Assembly (NCBI RefSeq): GCF_000183725.1
Contig: NC_014762.1
Coordinates: 682,001 to 746,000, forward strand
Reading direction: 5' to 3'
Length of the DNA: 64,000 nucleotides
Source of the DNA: Sulfuricurvum kujiense DSM 16994
GTDB taxonomy: Bacteria; Campylobacterota; Campylobacteria; Campylobacterales; Sulfurimonadaceae
This document shows, piece after piece, positions 42,369 through 51,256 of the stretch (within the stretch, counting starts at the first letter, position 1; each line of letters opens with the position of its first letter). A model generated the notes under the pieces. That model saw nothing but the letters and a program-made list of their open reading frames with translations. It searched no databases and was not told the DNA's origin. The translations under genes were made by a program, and so were the position numbers.

Positions 42369-43697
42369 TTAGAGGATATAACGTGCGAGGTCTTCATCCT
42401 CAACAAGTGGTAGAAGGATGGTATTTACCATCGCTTCGGTGACCGTAACGGCACTATTTTTGTGTAAATGGGCGTTAAAACTGATATCTTCCAATACTTT
42501 TTCAACAACGGTATGAAGCCGTCTGGCTCCTATATCTTCCGTTTTTTCGTTGGCTCTTTGGGCGTAGCGCGCCATAGCGCGTATAGCGGCTTCATCGAAA
42601 GATAGCTGCATCTCTTCTGTTGCCAGCAATGCTTTGTATTGTTCCAGAAGCGAGTTTTTTGGTTTGGTGAGAATCAAATAGAGGGCATCTTCGTTAAGTG
42701 GTTCGAGTTCGACACGAAGCGGAAAACGCCCTTGCAATTCCGGGATAAGATCGCTCGGCTTGGTCAGATGAAAGGCACCTGCGGCGATGAAGAGGATATG
42801 ATCGGTTTTGATAGAGCCGAATTTTGTTGAGACGATACTCCCCTCGACAATCGGAAGCAAATCTCGTTGAACCCCCTCTTTGCTAGGGTCATTTCGTCCG
42901 TCACTTCGTGAATTAACCGCAATCTTATCGATTTCGTCAAGGAATATGATTCCTCCCTCTTCGGTACGTTTCAGCGCTTCACGTTTTATCTGGTCATGGT
43001 TGAGCAGCTTTTCAGAAGCTTCTTGACGAAGAATCTCTTTTGCTTCTGCAACAGAGACCTCTTTTTTATTCTCCTCTTTTCCTATGACAGAAAACATTTT
43101 GGAAAATGATTCTTGTACACGGGCAATTTCGGGGGGCATGTTGGTATCATTAAATTCAATCCCTCCCGTGGAAAGTTCGATTTCAACTAGTCGATCATCC
43201 ATCCCGCCGTTACGGATTTTTTTGCTCAGCTCCGACTTTGAAATTTCATGTCTGGCTTTTTCTTCTTCTGTTGGAAAATGAGGAACTTCCGGATGTAGTT
43301 TATGGGTTAGAATATCGACAATATAGTGTTCAATCGCCTCTTTATTGTTTTCATTATGTTCGGCTTTCACCATAGAATACGAGGTCATGACCAAATCCCG
43401 AACCATCGATTCGACATCCCGGCCGACAAAACCTACTTCGGTATACTTGCTCGCTTCTACCTTAATAAACGGCAATTGCATTAATTTTGCAAGGCGGCGG
43501 GCGATTTCCGTTTTACCCACACCGGTAGAACCGATCATCAAAATATTTTTCGGCATAATTTCATCTTGCAAGGGCGGATCAAGGCGAAGACGCCGATAGC
43601 GGGTACGCAGAGCTAATGCTATTGTTTTTTTGGCATTGTTTTGCCCGATGATATGTTGATCCAAATAATCGACAATCTCTTGTGGTATCATATTCAT
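42369..43697 (-). CDS. hslU: HslU, ATPase subunit of the HslUV protease
   Basis: 442 residues. It opens with IVDYLDQHIIGQNNAKK, has Walker A GSTGVGKTEIARR, Walker B GIIFLDEIDKIA, the HslU signature GVQRDLLPIVEGS, and C-terminal DIGARRLHTVVEKVLEDISF, ending in RYIL, the tail that docks into HslV. It unfolds substrates for HslV in the cytoplasm. The gene follows hslV at 4 bases. Confidence 0.97.
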   Translation of the reverse strand: MNMIPQEIVDYLDQHIIGQNNAKKTIALALRTRYRRLRLDPPLQDEIMPKNILMIGSTGVGKTEIARRLAKLMQLPFIKVEASKYTEVGFVGRDVESMVRDLVMTSYSMVKAEHNENNKEAIEHYIVDILTHKLHPEVPHFPTEEEKARHEISKSELSKKIRNGGMDDRLVEIELSTGGIEFNDTNMPPEIARVQESFSKMFSVIGKEENKKEVSVAEAKEILRQEASEKLLNHDQIKREALKRTEEGGIIFLDEIDKIAVNSRSDGRNDPSKEGVQRDLLPIVEGSIVSTKFGSIKTDHILFIAAGAFHLTKPSDLIPELQGRFPLRVELEPLNEDALYLILTKPKNSLLEQYKALLATEEMQLSFDEAAIRAMARYAQRANEKTEDIGARRLHTVVEKVLEDISFNAHLHKNSAVTVTEAMVNTILLPLVEDEDLARYIL

Positions 43698-43701
43698 CCG
43701 T

Positions 43702-44235
43702 TTATCCGAGGCTTAGTGTTTTGATATTGTGATTCGTGTAGATACATAAATCTGCGGCAACGGCAAGGCTCTCTTTGACCAGCGTCTCTTCATCCAAAGT
43801 TGTATGTTTTTTGAGTGCTCGTGCGGCGGAAATTGCATAGCTTCCGCCACTTCCGATAGCGGCGATTTCACCGTCTTCCGGTTCGACGACATCCCCGTTT
43901 CCGGTAAGGATAAAAATATGTTTTTGATTGAGAACAATCATCATCGCTTCCAAACGGCGCAGGACTTTGTCTTTTCGCCATGCTTTTGAAAAATCGATAA
44001 CCGCTTTGATAAGTTCGCCTTTGCGTTGAGTCAAATGCTCTTCGAACATATCAAAAAGGTTAAATGCATCGGCTGTTGAACCTGCGAAACCGGCCAAGAC
44101 CTCTCCGTTATAGAGAGTTCTGATTTTGGTTGCGTTGTTTTTGAGAACGGTTTGCCCGAATGTTACCTGACCATCTCCACCGATAACGGCTTTATTCTTC
44201 CCTTTGAAAGCGAGTATGGTCGTAGCATCGAACAT
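43702..44235 (-). CDS. hslV: HslV, peptidase subunit of the HslUV protease
   Basis: 177 residues. The catalytic Thr is Thr5 after a four-residue leader ([10 protein letters not shown]), then [26 protein letters not shown] and [16 protein letters not shown], all family signatures. HslV is the proteasome-like peptidase partner of HslU. It starts one base after the rplI gene ends. Confidence 0.97.
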   Translation of the reverse strand: MFDATTILAFKGKNKAVIGGDGQVTFGQTVLKNNATKIRTLYNGEVLAGFAGSTADAFNLFDMFEEHLTQRKGELIKAVIDFSKAWRKDKVLRRLEAMMIVLNQKHIFILTGNGDVVEPEDGEIAAIGSGGSYAISAARALKKHTTLDEETLVKESLAVAADLCIYTNHNIKTLSLG

Positions 44236-44682
44236 TTATTCCCCTTTAATTTCTAAATGGAGAGTGGCGTGGATACCGTGGCCGAGTTTAAGATCAAGAT
44301 CATGCATACCGGTCGTTTTGATACCGTGTTTCGCATCGAGCTCTTTCTTATCGATTTCAATATTATGCTGTGCTTTTAACGCATCGGCAATCTCGTCTTT
44401 GGTTACGGCACCGAAAAGATGACCTGTATTTCCGAGTTTTTTGGTAATAACGACTTTAATATCGGCAAGCTGTGCTTTGATCGCATTAAGCCGCTCTATT
44501 TCAGCAGCTTCGTTGGCCGCTTTTTTCTTTTGTTCCGACTCGTATTTCTTTAAAACTTCGTTGGTTGCGGCAAGGGCAAGCCCCTTACCGATCAAAAAGT
44601 TTTTACCGTATCCGTCGGCGACGTCTTTGATTTCACCGGCTTTGCCGACACCTTTGACATCTTTTGTCAATAATACTTTCAT
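44236..44682 (-). CDS. rplI: 50S ribosomal protein L9
   Basis: 148 residues: N-terminal [18 protein letters not shown] with [12 protein letters not shown], a long charged connecting helix, and the C-terminal rRNA-binding domain with [20 protein letters not shown]. This is the usual length for L9. It lies 12 bases downstream of the FTR-rhodanese gene. Confidence 0.97.
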   Translation of the reverse strand: MKVLLTKDVKGVGKAGEIKDVADGYGKNFLIGKGLALAATNEVLKKYESEQKKKAANEAAEIERLNAIKAQLADIKVVITKKLGNTGHLFGAVTKDEIADALKAQHNIEIDKKELDAKHGIKTTGMHDLDLKLGHGIHATLHLEIKGE

Positions 44683-44694
44683 TTCAATCCTTGA

Positions 44695-45435
44695 TTATCC
44701 GCGAACAATTTGGCCGCTGTAGCCGACAATACCGTGTGCAAGATTGGAAACTTTGGTGTATCCCATATCGTGCAAAATACGTTGACAGTGTGCACTTCGG
44801 CTTCCGACATGACAGTAGACGATAATGTGCTCATCTTTTTCCAATTTAGATTCATTCAACGTTTGGAAGAAACTGCTGGTCGGAACAAGTACGTCGGCAC
44901 CGGCGATACGTCCCATTTTCCACTCCATCCATTCACGAACGTCGACCACTTTGAATTTAACCATACCGAGTTCACGCGCTTCAAACAAAGATGTAAGTTC
45001 GTCGCTGTCGATATCGCTTTTGGTCAAGAGCATTTCGCACTCTTCTTTTGTCAAGCCGCGAGAATGCTGATGGGTGACTTCTTCGATTCCCATTTCCATA
45101 CGTTTGGCTGATGCAAATTCCGGTGTACAGAAAATTTGACAATGGCATACACCTTCTTCGGGTATCTCTTTTTCAATAGCCGTTGTACACGGACAAAGTC
45201 TGTTGTCGGTACTTTGATATTTGCCGTCTACTTCCTCAACCATATAACAAGGGCAAAAACGTTTGCCGTACATCATTTTATTGCGGGCAAGTCCGAGTTG
45301 TACACCCTCATTAATTTCCTCTTGAGGATTATAGGCCCAATTGAACTGGCTGATGACTTTATCGGTAAACTTTACAGTTTTTTCGAGTTCCGCTTGGAAC
45401 TCCTCGGAATTCATATCGATTTTAATGATGCTCAT
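44695..45435 (-). CDS. Ferredoxin:thioredoxin reductase catalytic domain fused to rhodanese
   Basis: 246 residues. The N-terminal half has the FTR catalytic signature: C61-P-C63, C81-P-C83, C97-H-C99 with CHCQIFCTPE close to the plant/cyanobacterial CHCMLFLTPD. These cysteines hold a 4Fe-4S cluster and redox disulfide. The C-terminal half is a rhodanese domain (VVDVREWMEW, IIVYCHVGSRSAHC) with an active-site cysteine near 213. It probably reduces a thioredoxin or handles sulfane sulfur using ferredoxin electrons. Spacing between the motifs (17 and 13) differs from the classical 16 and 8. It lies between argG and rplI. Confidence 0.85.
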   Translation of the reverse strand: MSIIKIDMNSEEFQAELEKTVKFTDKVISQFNWAYNPQEEINEGVQLGLARNKMMYGKRFCPCYMVEEVDGKYQSTDNRLCPCTTAIEKEIPEEGVCHCQIFCTPEFASAKRMEMGIEEVTHQHSRGLTKEECEMLLTKSDIDSDELTSLFEARELGMVKFKVVDVREWMEWKMGRIAGADVLVPTSSFFQTLNESKLEKDEHIIVYCHVGSRSAHCQRILHDMGYTKVSNLAHGIVGYSGQIVRG

Positions 45436-45444
45436 TCTGCTTCC

Positions 45445-46662
45445 TTATTTATTTTTTCGTGCTTTTCCGGCAATGATAAAGCGAAGAGCGTTCAGTTTGA
45501 TAAATCCGCCGGCATCTTTTTGGTCGTAAACAGAATCTTCTTCAAAAGTGCAGTATTCAGGATTGAAGAGTGAAAGATCGGAGCTTCGTCCGACAACCAT
45601 TACATTCCCTTTATAGAGTTTCAATCGTACGGTACCGCGAACATTCTGCTGGGTCTTATCGATAGCCGCTTGAAGCATTTCACGTTCCGGTGCAAACCAA
45701 AATCCGTTGTAGATAAGTTTTGCGTAGCGCGGCATCAACTCATCTTTTAGGTGTGCTTCTTCACGGTCGAGCGTCAATGATTCGATCGCACGGTGCGCTT
45801 TAATCATGATAGTTCCGCCCGGAGTTTCGTAACAGCCGCGGCTTTTCATTCCGACAAAGCGGTTTTCAACGATATCGGCACGGCCGATTCCATGGCGTCC
45901 TGCAATGATATTGAGTTGCTCTAGCATAACAGCCGGTGAGAGGGCTTTTCCGTTCAGGCTGACAGGGTCCCCTTTTTCATACCCGATTTCGATGTATTCA
46001 GGCTCATCGGGTGCATTTTGAGGGGATACCGTCCAACGCCACATGCTCTCTTCAGGCTCAGCGGCAGGATCTTCTAAAATCCCTCCTTCATACGAGATAT
46101 GAAGCAGGTTTGCATCCATCGAGTACGGTGATTTCTTTCCGCTCATTTCAATTTTAATGCCGTGTTCCGCAGCGTAAGCAAGGAGCTTTTCACGGGAGTT
46201 TAGATCCCATTCGCGCCATGGAGCGATGATGGTTAGGGCGCTGTTTTGACCAAGGTATCCCATTTCAAAACGTACTTGGTCGTTCCCTTTTCCGGTAGCA
46301 CCGTGACTGACGGCATCGGCACCGGTGATACGGGCGATTTCTGCTTGACGTTTTGCGATCAAAGGACGGGCAATCGATGTACCTAGCAGATACTCCCCTT
46401 CATAAATCGCATTGGCACGGAACATCGGGAAGACATAGTCACGCACAAATTCTTCACGAAGATCTTCAATATAGATGTTTTCAGGTTTGATTCCGAGACT
46501 GATTGCTTTGGCACGAGCCGGTTCTACCTCTTCACCTTGACCGATATCCGCGGTAAAAGTAACAACTTCACAGTTGTATTCATCTTGGAGCCATTTTAAA
46601 ATAACACTCGTATCCAATCCGCCGGAATAGGCGAGAACAACTTTTTTAACCTCTTTTTTCAT
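45445..46662 (-). CDS. argG: Argininosuccinate synthase ArgG
   Basis: 405 residues. The N-type ATP pyrophosphatase motif [29 protein letters not shown], and [18 protein letters not shown] identify ArgG, which joins citrulline and aspartate in arginine synthesis. It is the first of 17 closely packed leftward genes and has its own extended -10 promoter. AAGGAT precedes the ATG. Confidence 0.97.
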   Translation of the reverse strand: MKKEVKKVVLAYSGGLDTSVILKWLQDEYNCEVVTFTADIGQGEEVEPARAKAISLGIKPENIYIEDLREEFVRDYVFPMFRANAIYEGEYLLGTSIARPLIAKRQAEIARITGADAVSHGATGKGNDQVRFEMGYLGQNSALTIIAPWREWDLNSREKLLAYAAEHGIKIEMSGKKSPYSMDANLLHISYEGGILEDPAAEPEESMWRWTVSPQNAPDEPEYIEIGYEKGDPVSLNGKALSPAVMLEQLNIIAGRHGIGRADIVENRFVGMKSRGCYETPGGTIMIKAHRAIESLTLDREEAHLKDELMPRYAKLIYNGFWFAPEREMLQAAIDKTQQNVRGTVRLKLYKGNVMVVGRSSDLSLFNPEYCTFEEDSVYDQKDAGGFIKLNALRFIIAGKARKNK

Positions 46663-46689
46663 AACTGCATCCTTATCGTTGATACCCTG

Positions 46690-46731
46690 ACTCCAATGAG
46701 TGATTATGGAGTGAATGTCGCGATTTTATCA
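46690..46731 (-). promoter_or_regulatory. Promoter and leader hairpin of argG
   Basis: On the minus strand TGATAAAAT (46731-46723) is an extended -10 behind a T-rich tract. Between it and the start codon, ACTCCA (46690-46695) and TGGAGT (46707-46712) can form a 6-base stem in the leader. This is the only clear promoter I see for the 17-gene run to 29874. Confidence 0.5.
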
Positions 46732-46751
46732 AAAAAATAGTGAGAAAAGGG

Positions 46752-47006
46752 TTAAAGTTTCAGATTTAAAGAAGAGGGGGGGTCTATTTGGGTAGATTTG
46801 AGGAAATTAATGTTATTTGTAAGTTGTTGCATAATATGGGCAATTTGAGATTTGTTTTTCTCAATGGATGTTTTTGTCTGGGCTAAAAGATAAAAAGCTT
46901 CCTCCATTTGTTGGTGAGTATCAAATTGAGGCATTTCATCCAGCAATGCGGCAATAGACTCGAAATCTTCGAGCACTAAAGCTGTTTTAAAGCTGGTTAG
47001 CCACAT
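46752..47006 (-). CDS. Putative flagellar chaperone (FliT-like)
   Basis: About 84 residues from ATG 47006 (an earlier ATG at 47027 is possible). The product is helical: WLTSFKTALVLEDFESIAALLDEMPQFDTHQQMEEAFYLLAQTKTSIEKNKSQIAHIMQQL. It overlaps the fliS 3' end by 20 bases. Small helical genes after fliS are usually fliT-type chaperones for FliD, but sequence similarity cannot be judged by eye. Confidence 0.6.
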   Translation of the reverse strand: MWLTSFKTALVLEDFESIAALLDEMPQFDTHQQMEEAFYLLAQTKTSIEKNKSQIAHIMQQLTNNINFLKSTQIDPPSSLNLKL

Positions 47007-47367
47007 CGGTACTCTCTTTCCATGCATCTAATAAGCCTTTGAATACTTGGCTTACTTCATCGATTTTGGTTGAGTCATTGTAGATATTTGCCTCTACAAG
47101 CAGACGTAGCTGGTAAGTGTACAGTCCTGAAAGATAATGGGATATATCCCCTTGATTATAGTCTAAAATATTGATAAGTTCACTGATAACGGCGTTGGAA
47201 CGATTGATCCAGTACGTTTTTTTTTCAATATCATGATCAATGATAGAACGTTTTGCCTGCATATTAAAGCGTAAAATCCCCTCATACATCATTTGAATCA
47301 ATTTTTCCGGTGATTCCACACCGATATTATTTTGGGCATAAGTGTTATAAGCTAAATTCGAGTACAT
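46987..47367 (-). CDS. fliS: Flagellin export chaperone FliS
   Basis: 126 residues with the FliS pattern: AYNTYAQNNIGVESPEKLIQMMYEGILRFN near the start, INRSNAVISELINILD and YLSGLYTYQLRLLVEAN. FliS binds the C-terminus of flagellin in the cytoplasm and stops early polymerisation. It lies 58 bases after flaG; fliD, which normally sits between them in Campylobacterota, is absent here. Confidence 0.94.
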   Translation of the reverse strand: MYSNLAYNTYAQNNIGVESPEKLIQMMYEGILRFNMQAKRSIIDHDIEKKTYWINRSNAVISELINILDYNQGDISHYLSGLYTYQLRLLVEANIYNDSTKIDEVSQVFKGLLDAWKESTDVANQL

Positions 47368-47425
47368 AAAATTCCTTTGATTTATTCGATTAAAATAATT
47401 AAATCTTTAAGATCATTATTGGTCG

Positions 47426-47809
47426 TTATCCCTTTTGATCGAAAAGGAGTCCGTTTACCTCTTGCATTTTCGGTAAAAGCTGTTCGGCTTGCTCAACAGG
47501 AAAGCGTCTTAGCATTCGGTTGCTCTTGGTTTCAATGACAGAGACATAAAAATCATCCGATGTGTTGTCAAAACCAAATTTTAATGTGGTATTAAAAGGA
47601 TTTAGGGATTGATTAAGCTGGTCGATCAATTTTTCCATCTCATCTTGAGATTGCACTTTAGCCGATTTTTGCGCAGTGTCGTTTTGAGCCATTTTATCTT
47701 GGTTGATTTGAGCTTTTTGCATCTGCTGGACACTTTGAACATCAACATTTTGTTTTGGAGCAACAGTTTGACTTTGTTGCATCTTTGCTGTTGTTTGGAA
47801 GATTTCCAT
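47426..47809 (-). CDS. flaG: FlaG family protein
   Basis: 127 residues from ATG 47809, with GAGGAG seven bases upstream. The N-terminal half is Gln-rich and probably disordered; the C-terminal FlaG domain reads LNQSLNPFNTTLKFGFDNTSDDFYVSVIE and LRRFPVEQAEQLLPKMQEV. FlaG proteins affect filament length. A sigma28-type promoter is visible about 50-70 bases upstream on this strand. Confidence 0.88.
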   Translation of the reverse strand: MEIFQTTAKMQQSQTVAPKQNVDVQSVQQMQKAQINQDKMAQNDTAQKSAKVQSQDEMEKLIDQLNQSLNPFNTTLKFGFDNTSDDFYVSVIETKSNRMLRRFPVEQAEQLLPKMQEVNGLLFDQKG

Positions 47810-47852
47810 TGTAATTCTCCTCATTCTATGTATTGAGACAGTTTCTAAGCCT

Positions 47853-47879
47853 AAATCGTCCATGCAAATAAAAACTTTA
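47853..47879 (-). promoter_or_regulatory. Sigma28-type promoter of flaG-fliS-fliT-like
   Basis: On the minus strand TAAAGTTT (47879-47872) matches the FliA -35 exactly, and after 11 bases GACGATTT (47860-47853) matches the -10 GCCGATAA at five of eight positions. It lies 44 bases from the flaG start. Confidence 0.6.
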
Positions 47880-47905
47880 AGCACACGCATGATAATTTTC
47901 CGCTT

Positions 47906-49111
47906 ATGAAACGTTATGTAACTCTTTTACGCGCTCAGCCGCTTCTGCGCCGTCTCTCTTTGATTCAACTGCTTGCTTATTTCGGGGCATGGTTCAGCAA
48001 TGTGGGTATTTATACTCTTTTAATCCAAATGGGGGCAGAAGCAACAACTATCGCTCTGGTTGCAGCGCTCCATTTTTTGCCGGGGGTATTTCAAGCCCCA
48101 TTGAGCGGAGTTTTACTAGACCGCATTCATCCTAAACGACTGATGCTACTGCTGACACTGATCGAGATAATTTGCACCCTATCGTTGATTAGTATCGATA
48201 ATATAGGAATGTTGTGGTTTTTGTATCTGCTGGTGTTTGTCAGAATGGGGGCGTCAAGTTTTCATTTTACGGTAGAGATGTCGCTGCTTCCAAGAATTTT
48301 GGAGGGCAAAGCGCTGCAAGCGGCGAATGAAATCCATTCGATGATTTGGTCGCTGTCGTATACGCTGGGAATGGCATTGAGCGGGTTGGTCGTTTATTGG
48401 ATAGGGGTAAAAGCGGCATTTTTACTCGATGCCGGGTTGTTTGTAATAGTTTGGATGTTGGTTTTTTCATTGAAAATAGAGATTGAGATGTCACAGAATC
48501 GGACTAAGTTTACGACTATGATGAAAGAGGCATTTTCGTACATCCGTCAAAACCCCATTGTCTATCATCTGATGATTCTCCATGCGATTTTAGGTTTTAC
48601 GGCGTTTGATGCATTGGTTGCATTGGCCGCAAAACACTACTATTCCCAAATTATTGCCGTCTCTTTGGGTATAGGGTTGTTAAATGCCGCGCGGGCTCTA
48701 GGATTGGTTATCGGTCCGATGGTATTGGGGCATTGGATCAATAATGCCAGGTTGGGATGGTTATTTGTCGCGGAAGCATTGAGTATAGTATTATGGGCGG
48801 CAGTCGTCGATAATTTTTACGGATCTTTGATTGCTTCGGTCGCGGTCGGTTTTGTGACGACGACGTTGTGGTCGTATACGTATACGCTTTTACAACATCA
48901 TACCCATAGCGATTTTTATGGCCGCGTCATTGCATATAATGATATGATCTTTTTAGGGGTAGGGGCATTTGTTTCATTATTGATCGGATATTTGGCGGCA
49001 TCAGGTATGTCATTGGCGATGATAACATTAATTTTAGGGGCTGTTTTTGCCGTTGCGGCTTTATATTACGGATGGGTACGGCGAACGTATGAACTGGAGG
49101 AGATCGGATGA
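47906..49111 (+). CDS. MFS transporter
   Basis: 401 residues with 12 predicted membrane helices. The loop 2-3 motif reads GVLLDRIHPKRLMLL, the usual GxxxDRxGRR-like signature. N-terminal basic residues (LLRAQPLLRRLSLIQLLAYFGAW) are common in the enterobactin-exporter-like subgroup. Substrate unknown. The stop overlaps the start of the next gene by four bases (ATGA). Confidence 0.9.
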   Translation: MKRYVTLLRAQPLLRRLSLIQLLAYFGAWFSNVGIYTLLIQMGAEATTIALVAALHFLPGVFQAPLSGVLLDRIHPKRLMLLLTLIEIICTLSLISIDNIGMLWFLYLLVFVRMGASSFHFTVEMSLLPRILEGKALQAANEIHSMIWSLSYTLGMALSGLVVYWIGVKAAFLLDAGLFVIVWMLVFSLKIEIEMSQNRTKFTTMMKEAFSYIRQNPIVYHLMILHAILGFTAFDALVALAAKHYYSQIIAVSLGIGLLNAARALGLVIGPMVLGHWINNARLGWLFVAEALSIVLWAAVVDNFYGSLIASVAVGFVTTTLWSYTYTLLQHHTHSDFYGRVIAYNDMIFLGVGAFVSLLIGYLAASGMSLAMITLILGAVFAVAALYYGWVRRTYELEEIG

Positions 49112-49392
49112 AAAATGAGATGATATACAGTGCGGACGGAAAAGAGATCGATTTAACGAAAATCACCCGGCTCTATCCGGCCGCATTGATTCACGCCGGA
49201 GGAGAAAGCGCATCGGTATCATTGGAATGGGCGGAGATGAAGGCAGAACAGATCACCCTCGAAGCGTATGTTCTGATTTGCGATTTTGATCCGGTCGGAG
49301 AGGTTCCGATCAATCGAATCGAGCTTCGCTATGGGACAAAAGAGGAACTGTTTGACGCGATGCAAGAGATTGCACAGAAACTACATAATTGA
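49108..49392 (+). CDS. Conserved hypothetical protein (94 aa)
   Basis: 94 residues, acidic, no membrane segment: MKNEMIYSADGKEIDLTKI, YPAALIHAGGESASVSLEW, LRYGTKEELFDAMQEIAQKL. I do not recognise a family. It overlaps the MFS gene by four bases and meets the MATE gene within a few bases, so all three are probably translated together. Confidence 0.75.
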   Translation: MKNEMIYSADGKEIDLTKITRLYPAALIHAGGESASVSLEWAEMKAEQITLEAYVLICDFDPVGEVPINRIELRYGTKEELFDAMQEIAQKLHN

Positions 49393-49400
49393 ACAAAACT

Positions 49401-50708
49401 ATGCTGAAACATCGGGTACTGCATTTAGCAATTCCTGCCGCACTAAAACATTTTTTGGACATTGTCCAGATACTCATCGATATGCTGATGGTGGGTGTTT
49501 TGGGTGTCGCGGCATTGGCAGCGGTAGGATTGTCGATGCAATTCATGATGGTCATTCAAGCATTCATGAGTGTCTACGCGATCGGTTCGAGTGCGTTGAT
49601 TTCACGCTATATTGGAAGTGGCAGACGTCATCGCGCGTCTTCCGTGGTTTTTGTCGGATTGTGGGTCGCACTGGGCGGTGCACTGATTGTCGGTATTGCC
49701 GGATGGAGCTTTTCGAGCGATTTTTTTCGATGGATGGGGTCTTCCGCTGAAGTAACAAAACTTGGAAGCGGATATTTCGGAATCCTCTCTTTGGGGATGG
49801 GTCTAATTTTTCTCGACACATTGGCTTACAATGCTCTTTCTGCCGCAGGGGACACACGCACTTCACTGTTTATAAAAATCGCTTCGGCATTTTTAAATGC
49901 GGGGCTAAACTATCTTTTTATCTTCGGGCACGGCGGATTTGAACCGATGGGAGTGGAAGGGGCAGCATATGCGACCGTATCGGCATACGGATTTACGGTG
50001 TTGATCTATAGTTGGCTGTTAATAAAAAAAGGGGGAATATTAGACATCTATCCGATATTTGTCCGATCCGATTTTAAAAAAATGATTGCTATCGGGACTC
50101 CTGCAGCCGTCGAGAGGGTTATCGGCGTAGCATCGTTTTTATTATTCGTTATGATGATCGCATCACAGGGAACAGTAGCTTTAGCAGGATATCAGATCGG
50201 TCTGAGGATAGAAGCATTAGCTTTTATGCCGGGATTTGGTTTTTCTGTTGCGGCGATGGTGCTCGCCGGACAGTTTATCGGGTCTAAACAATACGATTAC
50301 GCTTACGAATCGGGAATATTGAGTGCCAAAATAGCGACACTATTTATGGGGAGCGTCGGGATTATTTTGGTTTCTATTCCTGAAGTGCTGATCCGATTTT
50401 TTACACAGGATTCGGTGACAATAGATCAGGCAGCGCTCTATTTACGGCTTGTGGGAATCGCTCAAATCCCCTTGGCGTTGACGTTTGTCCTTAGCGGTGC
50501 TTTGAGAGGTGCCGGGGCGACAAATCTAAGCATGCGGATATCTATCGGTTCATTGTGGCTTTTTCGTATTATCCCCGCTTATGTGGTGATGAAGCTCGGG
50601 GGAGGAATCCTGGGGATTTATATAGCGATGACGGTGGAAACCTTTATCAAAGGGTGGTTGTTTTGGCAGGTTTATCGACAAAAAGAGTGGATCACTAGAA
50701 CAATTTAA
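49401..50708 (+). CDS. MATE-family efflux transporter
   Basis: About 435 residues with 12 membrane helices in two MATE repeats. Typical segments are AIPAALKHFLDIVQILIDMLMVG, ALSAAGDTRTSLFIKI and LSGALRGAGATNLSMRI. MATE proteins export cationic drugs or metabolites using Na+ or H+. ATG 49401 is my choice; a TTG at 49389 overlapping the previous stop is the alternative, and neither has a clear ribosome site. The stop overlaps the convergent PAS gene. Confidence 0.9.
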   Translation: MLKHRVLHLAIPAALKHFLDIVQILIDMLMVGVLGVAALAAVGLSMQFMMVIQAFMSVYAIGSSALISRYIGSGRRHRASSVVFVGLWVALGGALIVGIAGWSFSSDFFRWMGSSAEVTKLGSGYFGILSLGMGLIFLDTLAYNALSAAGDTRTSLFIKIASAFLNAGLNYLFIFGHGGFEPMGVEGAAYATVSAYGFTVLIYSWLLIKKGGILDIYPIFVRSDFKKMIAIGTPAAVERVIGVASFLLFVMMIASQGTVALAGYQIGLRIEALAFMPGFGFSVAAMVLAGQFIGSKQYDYAYESGILSAKIATLFMGSVGIILVSIPEVLIRFFTQDSVTIDQAALYLRLVGIAQIPLALTFVLSGALRGAGATNLSMRISIGSLWLFRIIPAYVVMKLGGGILGIYIAMTVETFIKGWLFWQVYRQKEWITRTI

Positions 50709-51118
50709 TGTTCTTGCGCAAGCAGCTCTTTGTATTGTTCTTCGACAATTTTCAGACGGTCGCGATCGGGCATTTTGCGTGAAGCGATATAACCGATAAT
50801 TTTTCCGCTTTCATCCAGTTTCGGAACGATATGGACAACTACCCAGTAAAATTTGCCATCTTTTCGAAGATTTTTGACATACCCTTCCCAAATTTTACCG
50901 CTTTCGATGACTTTCCACATTTGTTCAAATCCCGCTTTTGGCATATCGGGATGGCGTAGCAGACTATGGGGTTGTCCAACCGCTTCAGCGGCTGTATAGC
51001 CTGTCATTTCAGTAAATTTTCGGTTTACATAGGTGATGATACCTTTCGTATCGGTTTCGGAAATCAAACTTCGTCCGTCAAATAAAACTTCTTCGTTCAC
51101 CGGTGTGGGGCGTTTCAT
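50705..51118 (-). CDS. Single PAS-domain protein (Aer/CetB-like)
   Basis: About 137 residues, essentially one PAS domain: SETDTKGIITYVNRKFTEMTGYTAAEAVGQ, SLLRHPDMPKAGFEQMWKVIESGKIWEGYVKNLRKDG, YWVVVHIVPKLDESGKIIGY. This is the FAD-type PAS pattern of Aer. In C. jejuni such a lone PAS protein (CetB) works with a separate receptor CetA in energy taxis. No receptor gene is adjacent. ATG 51118 follows a GTG. A TATAAT -10 lies on the minus strand at 51163-51158. Confidence 0.85.
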   Translation of the reverse strand: MKRPTPVNEEVLFDGRSLISETDTKGIITYVNRKFTEMTGYTAAEAVGQPHSLLRHPDMPKAGFEQMWKVIESGKIWEGYVKNLRKDGKFYWVVVHIVPKLDESGKIIGYIASRKMPDRDRLKIVEEQYKELLAQEH

Positions 51119-51157
51119 CACGTATGTCCTAAACTTAGATAAAAATATAAGAATGTG

Positions 51158-51163
51158 ATTATA
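51158..51163 (-). promoter_or_regulatory. -10 of the PAS gene
   Basis: Minus-strand TATAAT at 51163-51158, 40 bases before the PAS start, in an A/T-rich stretch shared with the divergent mutS7 promoter. Confidence 0.5.
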
Positions 51164-51207
51164 ACTTGATTATTACTAAAATAAAAGTTAAACGGTATTC
51201 ATTTTTG

Positions 51208-51213
51208 TATAAT
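51208..51213 (+). promoter_or_regulatory. -10 of the mutS7 gene
   Basis: TATAAT at 51208-51213 preceded by a T run, 44 bases before ATG 51257. Confidence 0.5.
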
Positions 51214-51256
51214 TGTCTTTACGAATCGTTATAAATAAAAAAGGGTGGTATCCTCA

